Shown in pieces: positions 1-6,122 of a stretch of DNA of 11,837 bases (position 1 is its first letter; the number at the start of each line of letters is the position of its first letter). The notes under the pieces are model-generated. The model searched no databases. It worked only from the letters and a program-made list of their open reading frames with translations, and was not told the origin of the DNA. Source of the DNA: Polyangiaceae bacterium (lineage in GTDB: Bacteria > Myxococcota_A > Polyangia > Polyangiales > Polyangiaceae); NCBI GenBank assembly GCA_022447485.1, contig JAKVCH010000054.1, forward strand, positions 1 through 11,837, in the 5' to 3' direction. The position numbers and the translations under genes are program-made.

Positions 1-387
1 GATCGTGGGCCTGAGCACGAGGCGCAGGCAGAGGCTCCCGCTCAGCCAACCGACGAGCCCGAGCTGCTCCCTCTTGAGCTGGAGCCTGTCTCGAACGCGG
101 CCCCCGGAGAGCAACCTCACGCGCCCCAGCCACCGGTCCACAAACTGAGCGAAGAAGCCCTCACCGAAGCCGAGCTTCAACGCGCTTTGATCGAGGCGCT
201 GCGTAACTACCCAAACTTGCTTGGGGGAGTCGCCTGGGGGAGCGCCCCGTTTGGCGGTGCACAAACAGAAAAAGCCCACCTTGCGGCGGGCTCTCAAAGT
301 CTGGAATTTCCAGAGGTTATGTCTTTGTGCGAAGAAGAGGACTCGAACCTCCACGGGAGTTACCCCACTAGCACCTCAAGCACCTAA
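1..387 (+). CDS. C-terminal part of an acidic Pro/Glu-rich protein, 5' partial
   Basis: The frame is open from the first base to a TAA at 385-387, giving 128 residues, so the start lies outside the window. Residues 1-50 are rich in Glu, Ala and Pro and look like a disordered linker; residues 51-75 (motif EEALTEAELQRALIEAL) look like a short amphipathic helix. I do not recognise a family. The first ~75 codons have coding-like composition. The last ~45 codons read antisense through a terminator (262-292), a palindrome (300-314) and a tRNA-Leu fragment (328-381), which is odd for a real C-terminus. The natural end may have been altered by recombination at the tRNA, or the gene simply overlaps the antisense tRNA. 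The reading frame is fairly convincing; the C-terminus is not. Confidence 0.4.
   Translation, partial: DRGPEHEAQAEAPAQPTDEPELLPLELEPVSNAAPGEQPHAPQPPVHKLSEEALTEAELQRALIEALRNYPNLLGGVAWGSAPFGGAQTEKAHLAAGSQSLEFPEVMSLCEEEDSNLHGSYPTSTSST
262..292 (-). terminator. Rho-independent terminator downstream of the tRNA-Leu fragment
   Basis: Read on the minus strand, AGCCCGCC pairs with GGTGGGCT across a GCAA tetraloop (8 bp, one G-T wobble) and runs straight into TTTTTCTG. It sits about 35 bp beyond the 3' end of the tRNA-Leu fragment, so it is probably the original terminator of that tRNA gene. Confidence 0.75.
300..314. repeat. 15-bp perfect palindrome between tRNA fragment and terminator
   Basis: TCTGGAA-T-TTCCAGA has perfect 7-bp arms around a single central base. 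It lies between the tRNA 3' end and the terminator on the minus strand. It could be a processing hairpin for the tRNA trailer or a protein-binding site; neither is shown by the sequence. Confidence 0.5.
328..381 (-). pseudogene. 3' fragment of tRNA-Leu (anticodon GAG)
   Basis: On the minus strand the fragment has, in order, an anticodon loop TTGAGGT (anticodon GAG at 377-375), a 3' anticodon-stem strand GCTAG, a class-II variable arm containing GGGGTAACTCCC, a T-arm with stem strands GGAGG and CCTCT around loop TTCGAGT, the 3' acceptor strand TCTTCGC, and discriminator A at 328. The long variable arm and anticodon identify tRNA-Leu. The 5' half is missing: upstream bases give only two of five anticodon-stem pairs, and no D-arm or GCGAAGA acceptor strand follows. 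CCA is not encoded. Such 3' fragments are typically left by tyrosine-recombinase elements that insert at the tRNA anticodon loop. A functional tRNA cannot be formed from this piece alone. Confidence 0.8.
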
Positions 388-418
388 CCCTGCGGACTCT
401 GAAGATTTAGGACTTGAG
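375..418. repeat. Imperfect inverted repeat overlapping the tRNA break point
   Basis: CTCAAGCACCTAA (375-387) is matched by TTAGGACTTGAG (407-418): 11 of 12 positions pair around one small bulge, with 19 bp between the arms. The left arm contains the tRNA-Leu anticodon loop on the opposite strand. Inverted arms around an anticodon-loop sequence resemble recombinase core-binding sites of an attachment site; this role is inferred. Confidence 0.5.
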
Positions 419-879
419 AGACACCGAAATCCACTATGAAACATCCATAAGCACTGAAAATGAGACAGTACCCCAAACAGATGAGCAGAATTGTTCATTG
501 CGTTCTTGGACGGATGATGCGACTTCGCTCAGAGGAAACGAAGGGAAGGACAAAGTATCCGGCGCAGTCGTATCACAGGGTGATTTGTGTGTGCGACTCT
601 GCTGCTCCTTGTCAGCGAACGAGCCAAGCTCAACAGCTTTGTAAGCGTTCACCTCTGGGATGACAATTCGCATATTGCTGGATTCTTTTGACTCGTGGAT
701 GGGCGCAACACTGCGCTTAAACGCGGTCGGATCAGAACTCGTAGGTATTCGAAAAGCGGTCGAGGAACAGAAACACCCGAATTGAGGCGATGTAACGACA
801 CAGCTCAGCAATTGGCCCAAGTGGGAATAGGATTTACCCCACCTTCCACGGAAGTAGGTTGAAACACAACTGATAGGCC
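388..879. other. About 490 bp without a convincing gene, next to the tRNA-Leu scar
   Basis: No ORF here has a recognisable domain. The best candidate is a minus-strand frame at 434-820 (128 codons) that is rich in Ser, Cys and Thr and lacks a clear ribosome binding site; an internal ATG at 673 would give 79 residues. I do not call it as a gene. Sampled lines are about 47% G+C, lower than the 60-70% sampled in the esterase gene. If the tRNA fragment is an attachment scar, this stretch would be the terminal part of the inserted element or its decayed remnant. No integrase is visible. Confidence 0.4.
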
Positions 880-993
880 CTAGCTCCGGGGGAGAGTTTT
901 GGCGAAAGCAAGCACCTCCTCGAACTCGGGGCGCGCACGTCCTCGATTCGCCGGGTCAGACGTCATCAAGTAGCGATCGCGCAAATATTCAAA

Positions 994-1620
994 CTAATCT
1001 TTGTCTGGTTTGGTATGCTTCTTAATCAAACGGCGGCGATTACGAAGCGACATTCTACTGTGCATCGTCGCTGTCACTAACCGCTCATTCCTCTCTCTCA
1101 GTCCTTTACCTGAAGCCTCTTCTCGCACATAGATGGCGTAGCCTTCGACAAAAGCCTTCTCAGCAGCAAAGAGTTGAAAGTCCTCAGGGAGCTTCTCCTT
1201 CGCGACGTTACCATCTCCATGTTCTAAAATTTGAGCATAGAATGCGGTAAAGTCATCCATCACACGCTGGCTTGTTGGCCCTTCGGGACCAATCAACAAA
1301 CTAAATGGCGCTACCTCTTTGATCGTGTTCCGCGTGATCGCATGCAACCCAAAGCAGGCTGCTACCGTGACTAAGAGATTATTCTTAGTTGCAATGTTGA
1401 TTGGTCGGCAGTGTTCTACGAACTCTGCCCAGGAAACCAAATCGCCATTGGCCAGCTCTAGCCCCTCTTTATCGCCATGAGCGCCCTCTTCATAGCGGCG
1501 CATGGCGATTCGGACTTGGACCCTGTCAATGAACTCAAAGGCAACCAAGCCTCCAAAGACAAGGCCCTCCGCTTCGCTGGTCAGCTCGAAGTAGCCGCGC
1601 AGTCCAGGCGCCGCTAACAC
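994..1620 (-). CDS. Hypothetical protein, 208 aa, no recognised family
   Basis: I chose the GTG at 1620 because AGGAG lies 4 bases upstream, and because a longer frame would overlap the membrane-protein gene that ends at 1647. The protein is soluble-looking, without signal peptide or clear membrane segment. It has a charged region (RVQVRIAMRRYEEGAHGDKEG, about residues 32-52), a hydrophobic central stretch (NLLVTVAACFGLHAI, about 81-95), and a very basic C-terminus (RMSLRNRRRLIKKHTK). I do not recognise a domain or catalytic motif. Base composition is about 52% G+C in sampled lines, below that of the genes to the right, consistent with an acquired gene near the tRNA-Leu scar. After the TAG stop, the same frame stays open for another 37 coding-like codons to 880, so this gene might be interrupted by an amber mutation. 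Confidence 0.65.
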   Translation of the reverse strand: MLAAPGLRGYFELTSEAEGLVFGGLVAFEFIDRVQVRIAMRRYEEGAHGDKEGLELANGDLVSWAEFVEHCRPINIATKNNLLVTVAACFGLHAITRNTIKEVAPFSLLIGPEGPTSQRVMDDFTAFYAQILEHGDGNVAKEKLPEDFQLFAAEKAFVEGYAIYVREEASGKGLRERNERLVTATMHSRMSLRNRRRLIKKHTKPDKD

Positions 1621-1646
1621 TTCGCTCCTACGCCCACGAGTGCGCT

Positions 1647-2009
1647 CTAGGTTCGCGTGCGGAGGTACCACCAGACGAGTGGGAGGAGGAGGAGCAGCTC
1701 GATGCCCGCGTACATCCACTGCTTGGCGACAGAGCCGTCGAGGGCAATGCCAATCAGACGGGTCACCAGATAGCCTGCAACCAAGGAGCTCAGCGTTGCG
1801 GCAATCGTGGGCATCCACGGGCGCAGGCTGAAGTGGAAGAGGGGCACCAAACCGAGCCCCACCACCTTGCCCCAGGTGACTCGCCGTTCAATGGCCTCGT
1901 AGGGATCGCTCGGCAGGGGTCTGTCGCCCAGCAACTCGGGGTTCACAGCCAAAACAAGGCCCACCAGAACCATTGCTCCTGCGAAGATCTTCAGCATCCA
2001 ATGACCCAT
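1647..2009 (-). CDS. Small integral membrane protein, DUF4345-like
   Basis: A 120-residue protein with about four hydrophobic segments: residues 5-22 (LKIFAGAMVLVGLVLAV), 47-62, 68-90 and 98-116 (MYAGIELLLLLPLVWWYL). The pattern of an early LV-NPELL stretch, a WGKVVGLGLV segment, an R-L-x-G-x-x-x-DG motif and a final E-L-L-L-L-P-L-V-W-W helix resembles DUF4345 inner-membrane proteins, whose function is unknown. Length fits that family. ATG at 2009 or 1997 are both possible starts; neither has a strong ribosome binding site, and the second gives the more family-like N-terminus MLKIFAG. The gene lies 93 bp downstream of the DUF4188 gene on the same strand, separated by a spacer with a 12-bp palindrome, so it may have its own promoter. 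Confidence 0.8.
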   Translation of the reverse strand: MGHWMLKIFAGAMVLVGLVLAVNPELLGDRPLPSDPYEAIERRVTWGKVVGLGLVPLFHFSLRPWMPTIAATLSSLVAGYLVTRLIGIALDGSVAKQWMYAGIELLLLLPLVWWYLRTRT

Positions 2010-2045
2010 CAGGATTCTACCCTACCACTGGCTCAGCCTGGACTC

Positions 2046-2057
2046 CAACAGCTGTTG
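2046..2057. promoter_or_regulatory. 12-bp palindrome upstream of the membrane-protein gene
   Basis: CAACAGCTGTTG is a perfect palindrome 37 bp upstream of the ATG at 2009. Its position would suit an operator or promoter-overlapping site for that gene, but no promoter elements are clear around it. Confidence 0.3.
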
Positions 2058-2102
2058 ACTCGCCCGCTCCCCGACCAAAGCACTCCAGCTCTGCTTGCTG
2101 CC

Positions 2103-2579
2103 TCATGTCGACGGGCGGAAATCGAGGCGCCCCTGGGCCGTAGACAGCGCGGCCTTGGCCTCGACCAAGGGCCCCACCTTCCCCAAACCGAACCTTGGCA
2201 TATTGCTGTAGATGCACTCGTGATGACCCGGATCGATCAAGTAGGTCTCGTGCCAAACGCCCACAGCTGCCGGCTTGAAGAGCTTCTTCATGAAAGTCCT
2301 CCAAACGGGCTCATGGGTTTGACTCTTGTCTTGGGCATAGCGGCGGAGGTGCTCTTCGGACTTCCAATATTGCACCGTGCCACCCAAGCCCAGATCTTGG
2401 GTAGCCAGCAGCCCACTTTCGGGATTGGCGAGCAATTCTTTGGTCATCTTTTGAAACTTCAAGAGCACGGGCAGAGAGATGGGCAAGAGCCACCACTTAT
2501 TGACGCGCGCACCAATCAGAAAGACCACAAAGCGCTCATTCTTCACAACTGTTTGGCGTCCTGGAACAATCTTCGTCAT
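2103..2579 (-). CDS. DUF4188 domain-containing protein
   Basis: A 158-residue soluble protein that matches the DUF4188 pattern throughout: MTKIVPGRQT at the start, FVVFLIGARVNKWW (17-30), a lipid-like helix around 31-50, GGTVQYWKSEEHLRRYAQDK (66-85), VGVWHETYLI (106-115) and NMPRFGLGKVG (126-136). The family is related to dimeric alpha/beta-barrel (ferredoxin-like) proteins and is sometimes labelled monooxygenase-like; the reaction is not established. Its ATG overlaps the TGA of the upstream TetR gene (ATGA, 2579-2576), which indicates translational coupling. It is therefore probably repressed by, and co-transcribed with, that regulator. A longer frame running back to 2876 exists but only shadows the TetR gene. 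Confidence 0.9.
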   Translation of the reverse strand: MTKIVPGRQTVVKNERFVVFLIGARVNKWWLLPISLPVLLKFQKMTKELLANPESGLLATQDLGLGGTVQYWKSEEHLRRYAQDKSQTHEPVWRTFMKKLFKPAAVGVWHETYLIDPGHHECIYSNMPRFGLGKVGPLVEAKAALSTAQGRLDFRPST

Positions 2580-3295
2580 CGTTGGTTTCCTTTCGTTTTT
2601 CTGCTCTCTTGCGCTCCAGCATCGCTGTCGAGGCGGTTCTTCTTTCCCGCCGGGCGGGAGGAAATCTTCATCTGCGGCGCGTCGACCTGCACCCCTGGCA
2701 CCAGTAGAGATGCCTCGAGGCGCTGCATCTGAAAGCTGGCAATCTTCTGCGCATCTGCGTTGCTCACGCCCAGACTCCCCGTCATGAGTAAGCTGGCGAG
2801 GCCGTGAAAGGCGCTCCAGGCAATCGCTGCGAGAAGGCGGGGCTCTCCCGCCATGAAAAGGCCGGCGTCTTGGCACTCTTGCACCCGCTCAACGAGCATC
2901 TCGAAGGGGGCGCTCACTTCCTGCACCTGGTCTTCGTCGAGACGATCAAAGCCGAGGAGCTCGCGATCGGTCATGAAGATCAAGCGGTACTCGTTTTCGT
3001 GCTCTTGGCTGAAATCGAAATAGCGCTGAGCAATCCGGCGGAATCGTAAGAGTGGCTTCTTCGAGCGCTCGCTGTCTTTTAAGTAAGAGCCAAAGTGCCG
3101 AAACGATTCCAAAACTAATTGGCTAGCGAGCTCGTCTTTATCTTGAAAATGCCGGTAGATGGCCGTGGGACTGATGCCAACAGACGACGCCAACTTGCGC
3201 ATGGACAGCGCAAAAACCCCTTGCTCTCCCACAACCCGCGAGGCCTCGCGTAAGAGCTCTTCTCTGGTGTTTTTCATGGCTTTGGCCGGTGACAT
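2576..3295 (-). CDS. TetR/AcrR-family transcriptional regulator with WHG-type C-terminal domain
   Basis: A 239-residue one-component regulator. The N-terminal DNA-binding domain is clear: TREELLREASRVVGEQG, then the helix-turn-helix MRKLASSVGISPTAIYRHF and the DKDEL helix that ends TetR domains. The C-terminal ligand domain carries IAWSAFHGLASLLMTG, the W-x-x-x-HG signature of WHG-type TetR C-termini. A 35-residue Lys/Arg/Gln-rich tail follows. Candidate starts are a TTG at 3304 and ATGs at 3295 and 3277; I use 3295, but family alignment (KNTREELL) fits 3277 equally well. The 3' end overlaps the DUF4188 ATG. Two copies of a GTTAAC-N3-GTTAAC palindrome lie directly upstream, so autoregulation is likely. 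The ligand is unknown. Confidence 0.93.
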   Translation of the reverse strand: MSPAKAMKNTREELLREASRVVGEQGVFALSMRKLASSVGISPTAIYRHFQDKDELASQLVLESFRHFGSYLKDSERSKKPLLRFRRIAQRYFDFSQEHENEYRLIFMTDRELLGFDRLDEDQVQEVSAPFEMLVERVQECQDAGLFMAGEPRLLAAIAWSAFHGLASLLMTGSLGVSNADAQKIASFQMQRLEASLLVPGVQVDAPQMKISSRPAGKKNRLDSDAGAQESRKTKGNQR

Positions 3296-3302
3296 CGCCA
3301 GC

Positions 3303-3324
3303 AAGTTAACACCGTTAACCCAAA
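3303..3324. promoter_or_regulatory. Probable TetR operator, copy 1
   Basis: The palindrome GTTAAC-ACC-GTTAAC at 3305-3319 is part of a 22-bp sequence repeated exactly at 3336-3357. It abuts the regulator start codon, so binding would block the regulator's own transcription. GTTAAC-N3-GTTAAC fits the short inverted repeats typical of TetR operators. The assignment to this regulator is inferred from position. Confidence 0.75.
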
Positions 3325-3335
3325 TAGCAAGAAAA

Positions 3336-3357
3336 AAGTTAACACCGTTAACCCAAA
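3336..3357. promoter_or_regulatory. Probable TetR operator, copy 2
   Basis: An identical 22-bp copy of the upstream operator, with the palindrome at 3338-3352. The centre-to-centre distance is 33 bp, about three helical turns, so two dimers would sit on the same face of the DNA. It lies 100 bp before the esterase start and overlaps a weak candidate plus-strand promoter (TTAACA at 3339-3344, 17 bp, TACCCT), so the site may control both directions. Confidence 0.7.
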
Positions 3358-3458
3358 CTGATACCCTGGCTCACCGGCAGCGCGGTGCCCGAGCGCTGCT
3401 CGGGGCGCAGCTGTCCACCGAGAGCCCCTGAAGGTACGCTCTTGGTGACCGTAGACCT

Positions 3459-5570
3459 GTGATGACCCCAAGCGCCTCCCTCATGAAATACCTCACCACG
3501 AGCACCACCTTTTTTTTGGCCGCAGCGCTTTTCGCCTTGGGCGCGCCACTGTTGACGAGCTCCTGTGGTCGCCCGACCCCTCTTGCCCCCCAAAGCGCCA
3601 ACGAGCGCCTGGGGCACTCGGCCCTGCCTTTCCACCTGATGACGCCCGCCGAGGAGTGCGTTGTGCTGAAAAAAAAGGGCTCCACCGTCGAGCTGCTCGC
3701 CCAAGATTGCTCGCTGCATCTTGCTCCTCGTTGGGCTCTCCACAGCCCGCCCACCCAAGAGGGCAAGCACGGCTTTGGCTGGCTGCAATACAAAGACCAG
3801 GCCGGACACTGGGAATGCCTCTCTGTCGCCGACGGCACCCTCCAAGTGCAAGATTGCCAAAGGACGGGCGAGCAGAGCTGGCAGGTCCATGAGCTCCGGC
3901 AAAATCACTTCGAGCTCGGTCAGCAGAACAACCAATGCTTGTTCGCTGAGCCCGGAGCGGAGCGCGTCCAGCTCGCCGACTGTGGTCAGCAGAATCGTCA
4001 CTTGCGCCTGAGCTTTCACCCCAACCGCCTCCCGGTACGAGGAGGCGAAGTCCTCGGCCTGCAGTTGGGGAAGACGGCTCGCTTCATGGGCGTACCCTTT
4101 GCCAAGGCGCCCGTTGGCGAGCGCCGTTTTCTCGCGCCCGAGGCTCTCGACCTGCAGTCGTGGGAAGGAGTGCGCGAGAGCTTTCGCCCGGGCCCCATGT
4201 GCCCGCAGAGCAGCCGCGCGGGAAACTACTCGGGCGACGAAGACTGCTTGACTCTCAACCTCTGGGCTCCCCAAGACGCGGTGCTCCAAGGTCCCAAAAA
4301 ACCGGTGATGGTATGGATTCACGGCGGGGCCATGGTCCAGGGAGATAGCTACTTGGCCCTGCCCGACAAGAAGCGCACCTACAACGCCCGCAAGCTCTCC
4401 GAGCTGGGGGATGTTGTCGTCGTGAGCTTGAACTACCGCCTCGGCACCCTGGGGTTTTTGGGCACAAGCGGCCGCTTCAAGGGCAATCTCGGCCTGCGCG
4501 ACCAAATTGCGGCGCTGAGCTGGCTGCAGGAAAATATTGGAGCCTTTGGTGGCGACCCCCACAACATCACCCTCTTCGGCGAGTCAGCTGGGGCCTGGTC
4601 CATTTGTTCTCTGCTGGCGGCACCGGCGGCCCTGCCTTTCTTTCAGCGCGCCATCATGGAGCGCGGGGCCTGTACCTCACGAACCAAAGAGGACCACCGC
4701 AAAATCAGCCAGCACCTTCTGAAGCAACTCGACTGTTTCTCGGGAGGCGACGCCGCCCAGCAAGAGTCTTGTCTGCAGAAGAAAAGTGCCCAGGAGCTCA
4801 CCGAGGCCTGGACCATGACGATTCCCAAGTCTGTTGAAGCAGCCGAGCTCTTTACGATTGCGCCTTTTGTCGATGGCGATGTCTTGCCCCTGCCTCCGCT
4901 GGAGTTCTTTCGCACCCAAGAGTCGCCCAAGCCGCTCCTGCACGGCACCAATCTCGACGAGTTTGCCGCCATTACCTGGCTGCTGCGCATGCGTGGCTTC
5001 ATCAATTTTGCAAAACCAAAAAACCTCGAGGCGATTGTTGAAAACCCCGCGGCCAAAGCGCATGTCCGCCCCGCCCTGCAGTACTACAAAGAACAGGGAA
5101 AAGATGAGGGCGATTTAGTCGACGACGTGCTCTTTCATTGCATCAACTATCAATTAGCTGAGCAGCTGACAGCTCAAGGAGCAGCTGTCTATTCCTATGA
5201 ATTCAACATGCCGGCTTTCTTCAATAAAAATATTCACACCGAAGAAATCCCCTACGTCTTTCAAGACGAGGAGAGCCGAAAGAAAGCACCCGTGGCCCAT
5301 CGCATGGGCCACCGCTGGGCAACTTTTGCACGCACGGGCGATCCCAATGCGCCAGGTCTATTGCCATGGCCGCAACAGGCTAAAAAGCAGCTGAGTCGCC
5401 TGGAAATCATGGAGGAGCCCCAAGTGAACCCTTGGAGTCAGAAGAAGAGCTGCCAGCTACTCCAAAAGTTTTTGCCCTGGACCATGATCGGTCGCAACGC
5501 AGGCTGGGTCCCGGAGCCGCCCCAAGCCAAAAGTCAGCTGAGGGCAGAGCCCGAGGGTAGCCAAAAGTGA
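3459..5570 (+). CDS. Type-B carboxylesterase (cholinesterase-like) lipoprotein with N-terminal ricin-like beta-trefoil
   Basis: A 703-residue predicted lipoprotein of the alpha/beta-hydrolase superfamily. A signal peptide ends in lipobox LTSSC with Cys36. Residues about 63-186 hold three repeats with paired Cys (C67-C84, C120-C133, C160-C175) and a QSWQV motif, resembling a ricin-type carbohydrate-binding trefoil. The carboxylesterase domain covers about 190-680: oxyanion-hole HGG (288-290), nucleophile elbow GESAG with Ser376, acid Glu501 in GTNLDEF, and catalytic His593 in HTEEIPYVF. The triad appears complete, so an active ester hydrolase at the cell envelope is expected; the substrate is unknown. 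ATGs at 3459, 3462 and 3483 all precede the signal peptide; none has a strong ribosome binding site, and MKYLTTSTTFF from 3483 is the most typical signal start. It diverges from the TetR gene. Confidence 0.93.
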   Translation: MMTPSASLMKYLTTSTTFFLAAALFALGAPLLTSSCGRPTPLAPQSANERLGHSALPFHLMTPAEECVVLKKKGSTVELLAQDCSLHLAPRWALHSPPTQEGKHGFGWLQYKDQAGHWECLSVADGTLQVQDCQRTGEQSWQVHELRQNHFELGQQNNQCLFAEPGAERVQLADCGQQNRHLRLSFHPNRLPVRGGEVLGLQLGKTARFMGVPFAKAPVGERRFLAPEALDLQSWEGVRESFRPGPMCPQSSRAGNYSGDEDCLTLNLWAPQDAVLQGPKKPVMVWIHGGAMVQGDSYLALPDKKRTYNARKLSELGDVVVVSLNYRLGTLGFLGTSGRFKGNLGLRDQIAALSWLQENIGAFGGDPHNITLFGESAGAWSICSLLAAPAALPFFQRAIMERGACTSRTKEDHRKISQHLLKQLDCFSGGDAAQQESCLQKKSAQELTEAWTMTIPKSVEAAELFTIAPFVDGDVLPLPPLEFFRTQESPKPLLHGTNLDEFAAITWLLRMRGFINFAKPKNLEAIVENPAAKAHVRPALQYYKEQGKDEGDLVDDVLFHCINYQLAEQLTAQGAAVYSYEFNMPAFFNKNIHTEEIPYVFQDEESRKKAPVAHRMGHRWATFARTGDPNAPGLLPWPQQAKKQLSRLEIMEEPQVNPWSQKKSCQLLQKFLPWTMIGRNAGWVPEPPQAKSQLRAEPEGSQK

Positions 5571-5581
5571 CTGCCCCCGCC

Positions 5582-5627
5582 AGCTCAGCTCAGCTCAAAC
5601 TAGCTCAGCTCAAACCAGCTCAGTTCA
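5582..5627. repeat. 15-bp tandem repeat (AGCTCAGCTCAAACY), about 2.7 copies
   Basis: Units at 5587-5601 and 5602-5616 differ only in their last base; a third partial copy runs into the stop codon of the convergent SnoaL-like gene, and a 5-bp partial copy precedes. The unit itself contains AGCTC twice. It fills the space between two convergent genes. No U-rich terminator is seen here. Confidence 0.8.
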
Positions 5628-6077
5628 GGAGGGTTCCCAGGTGAGCGATGAGTGATGGAGAGAGATCAACACCTTTCCGTCGACCTTATGATAAGCGAAG
5701 GTGTAGTCGGCTTTGGTGATTGCACCGGCACCATTGATAAAGTCGTACTGCCCCATGTCTTGGAAGCTCAGCCCGCCTGCATTCATCAGAGGCCCAGCGG
5801 CACTCTTGAAGTCGACCTTCTTCCAGCCATGCTTGAGAAAGCCGCCGGCTGTGGGGTACTTGGCATTACCACCCACAAAGTAGGAGCGAGCGCCTTCTTC
5901 GTCGAGTCGAATGACATCTGCCAGGGTAGGCTTAAAGAGAAGGGGTTGGTCGCTCGTGCCAAAGTCGTAAAGTGCCAAGAGGCCATCGAGGTCTTGCTCG
6001 ATCACAGCCTTGGCCCACGCGCGCTGCGCTTCTAAGACTTCTTCTTTGGTCAGCTGCTGAAATTGACGATCACTCAT
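5625..6077 (-). CDS. SnoaL/SgcJ-like (NTF2-fold) protein, 150 aa
   Basis: A cytoplasmic protein with the layout of SgcJ/EcaC and CaMKII-association-type NTF2-like proteins: an N-terminal helix TKEEVLEAQRAWAKAVIEQDLDGLLALYD (10-38), LLFKPTLADVIR (46-57), the SYFVGGNAKYPTAGGFLKHGW region (65-85), the strand MGQYDF (108-113), and the terminal strand ISLHHSSLTWEP (138-149) with the typical HHSS. The fold usually binds small molecules; the reaction is unknown. I chose ATG 6077 because the frame extension to 6146 overlaps the upstream QueD gene and encodes a low-complexity acidic-then-basic stretch (SLEEDEESSSKKRKKRR). The 43-bp gap to the QueD stop contains a hairpin. Probably co-transcribed with the QueD gene. 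Confidence 0.85.
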   Translation of the reverse strand: MSDRQFQQLTKEEVLEAQRAWAKAVIEQDLDGLLALYDFGTSDQPLLFKPTLADVIRLDEEGARSYFVGGNAKYPTAGGFLKHGWKKVDFKSAAGPLMNAGGLSFQDMGQYDFINGAGAITKADYTFAYHKVDGKVLISLHHSSLTWEPS

Positions 6078-6099
6078 TCTTCTTTTCTTTCTTTTCTTA

Positions 6100-6122
6100 G
6101 AAGAAGACTCTTCGTCTTCTTC
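6100..6122 (-). other. Hairpin between the QueD and SnoaL-like genes
   Basis: GAAGAAGAC and GTCTTCTTC form a perfect 9-bp stem with a 5-base loop, overlapping the last two bases of the QueD coding frame. On the minus strand it is followed by a purine tract, not a U-run, so it is not a standard terminator. It could be an intercistronic processing or mRNA-stability element. Confidence 0.45.

Noticed and set aside
328..418. Intact tRNA-Leu, or a tRNA-Leu interrupted by a group I intron
   Set aside because: No D-arm or 5' acceptor strand complementary to TCTTCGC is found in the window, and the adjacent bases do not show the conserved group I core elements.
434..820. 128-codon minus-strand frame near the tRNA fragment
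   Set aside because: Ser/Cys-rich, no clear ribosome binding site and no recognised similarity; kept only as a remark in the gene-poor stretch.
1833..2732. 299-codon plus-strand frame
   Set aside because: It runs antisense across three recognisable genes (membrane protein, DUF4188, TetR) and its translation has no coherent domain.
3348..4562. 404-codon open frame on the minus strand
   Set aside because: It is antisense to the well-supported carboxylesterase, its translation is Ala/Leu/Val/Gly-rich without motifs, and it arises from the G+C bias of the esterase codons.
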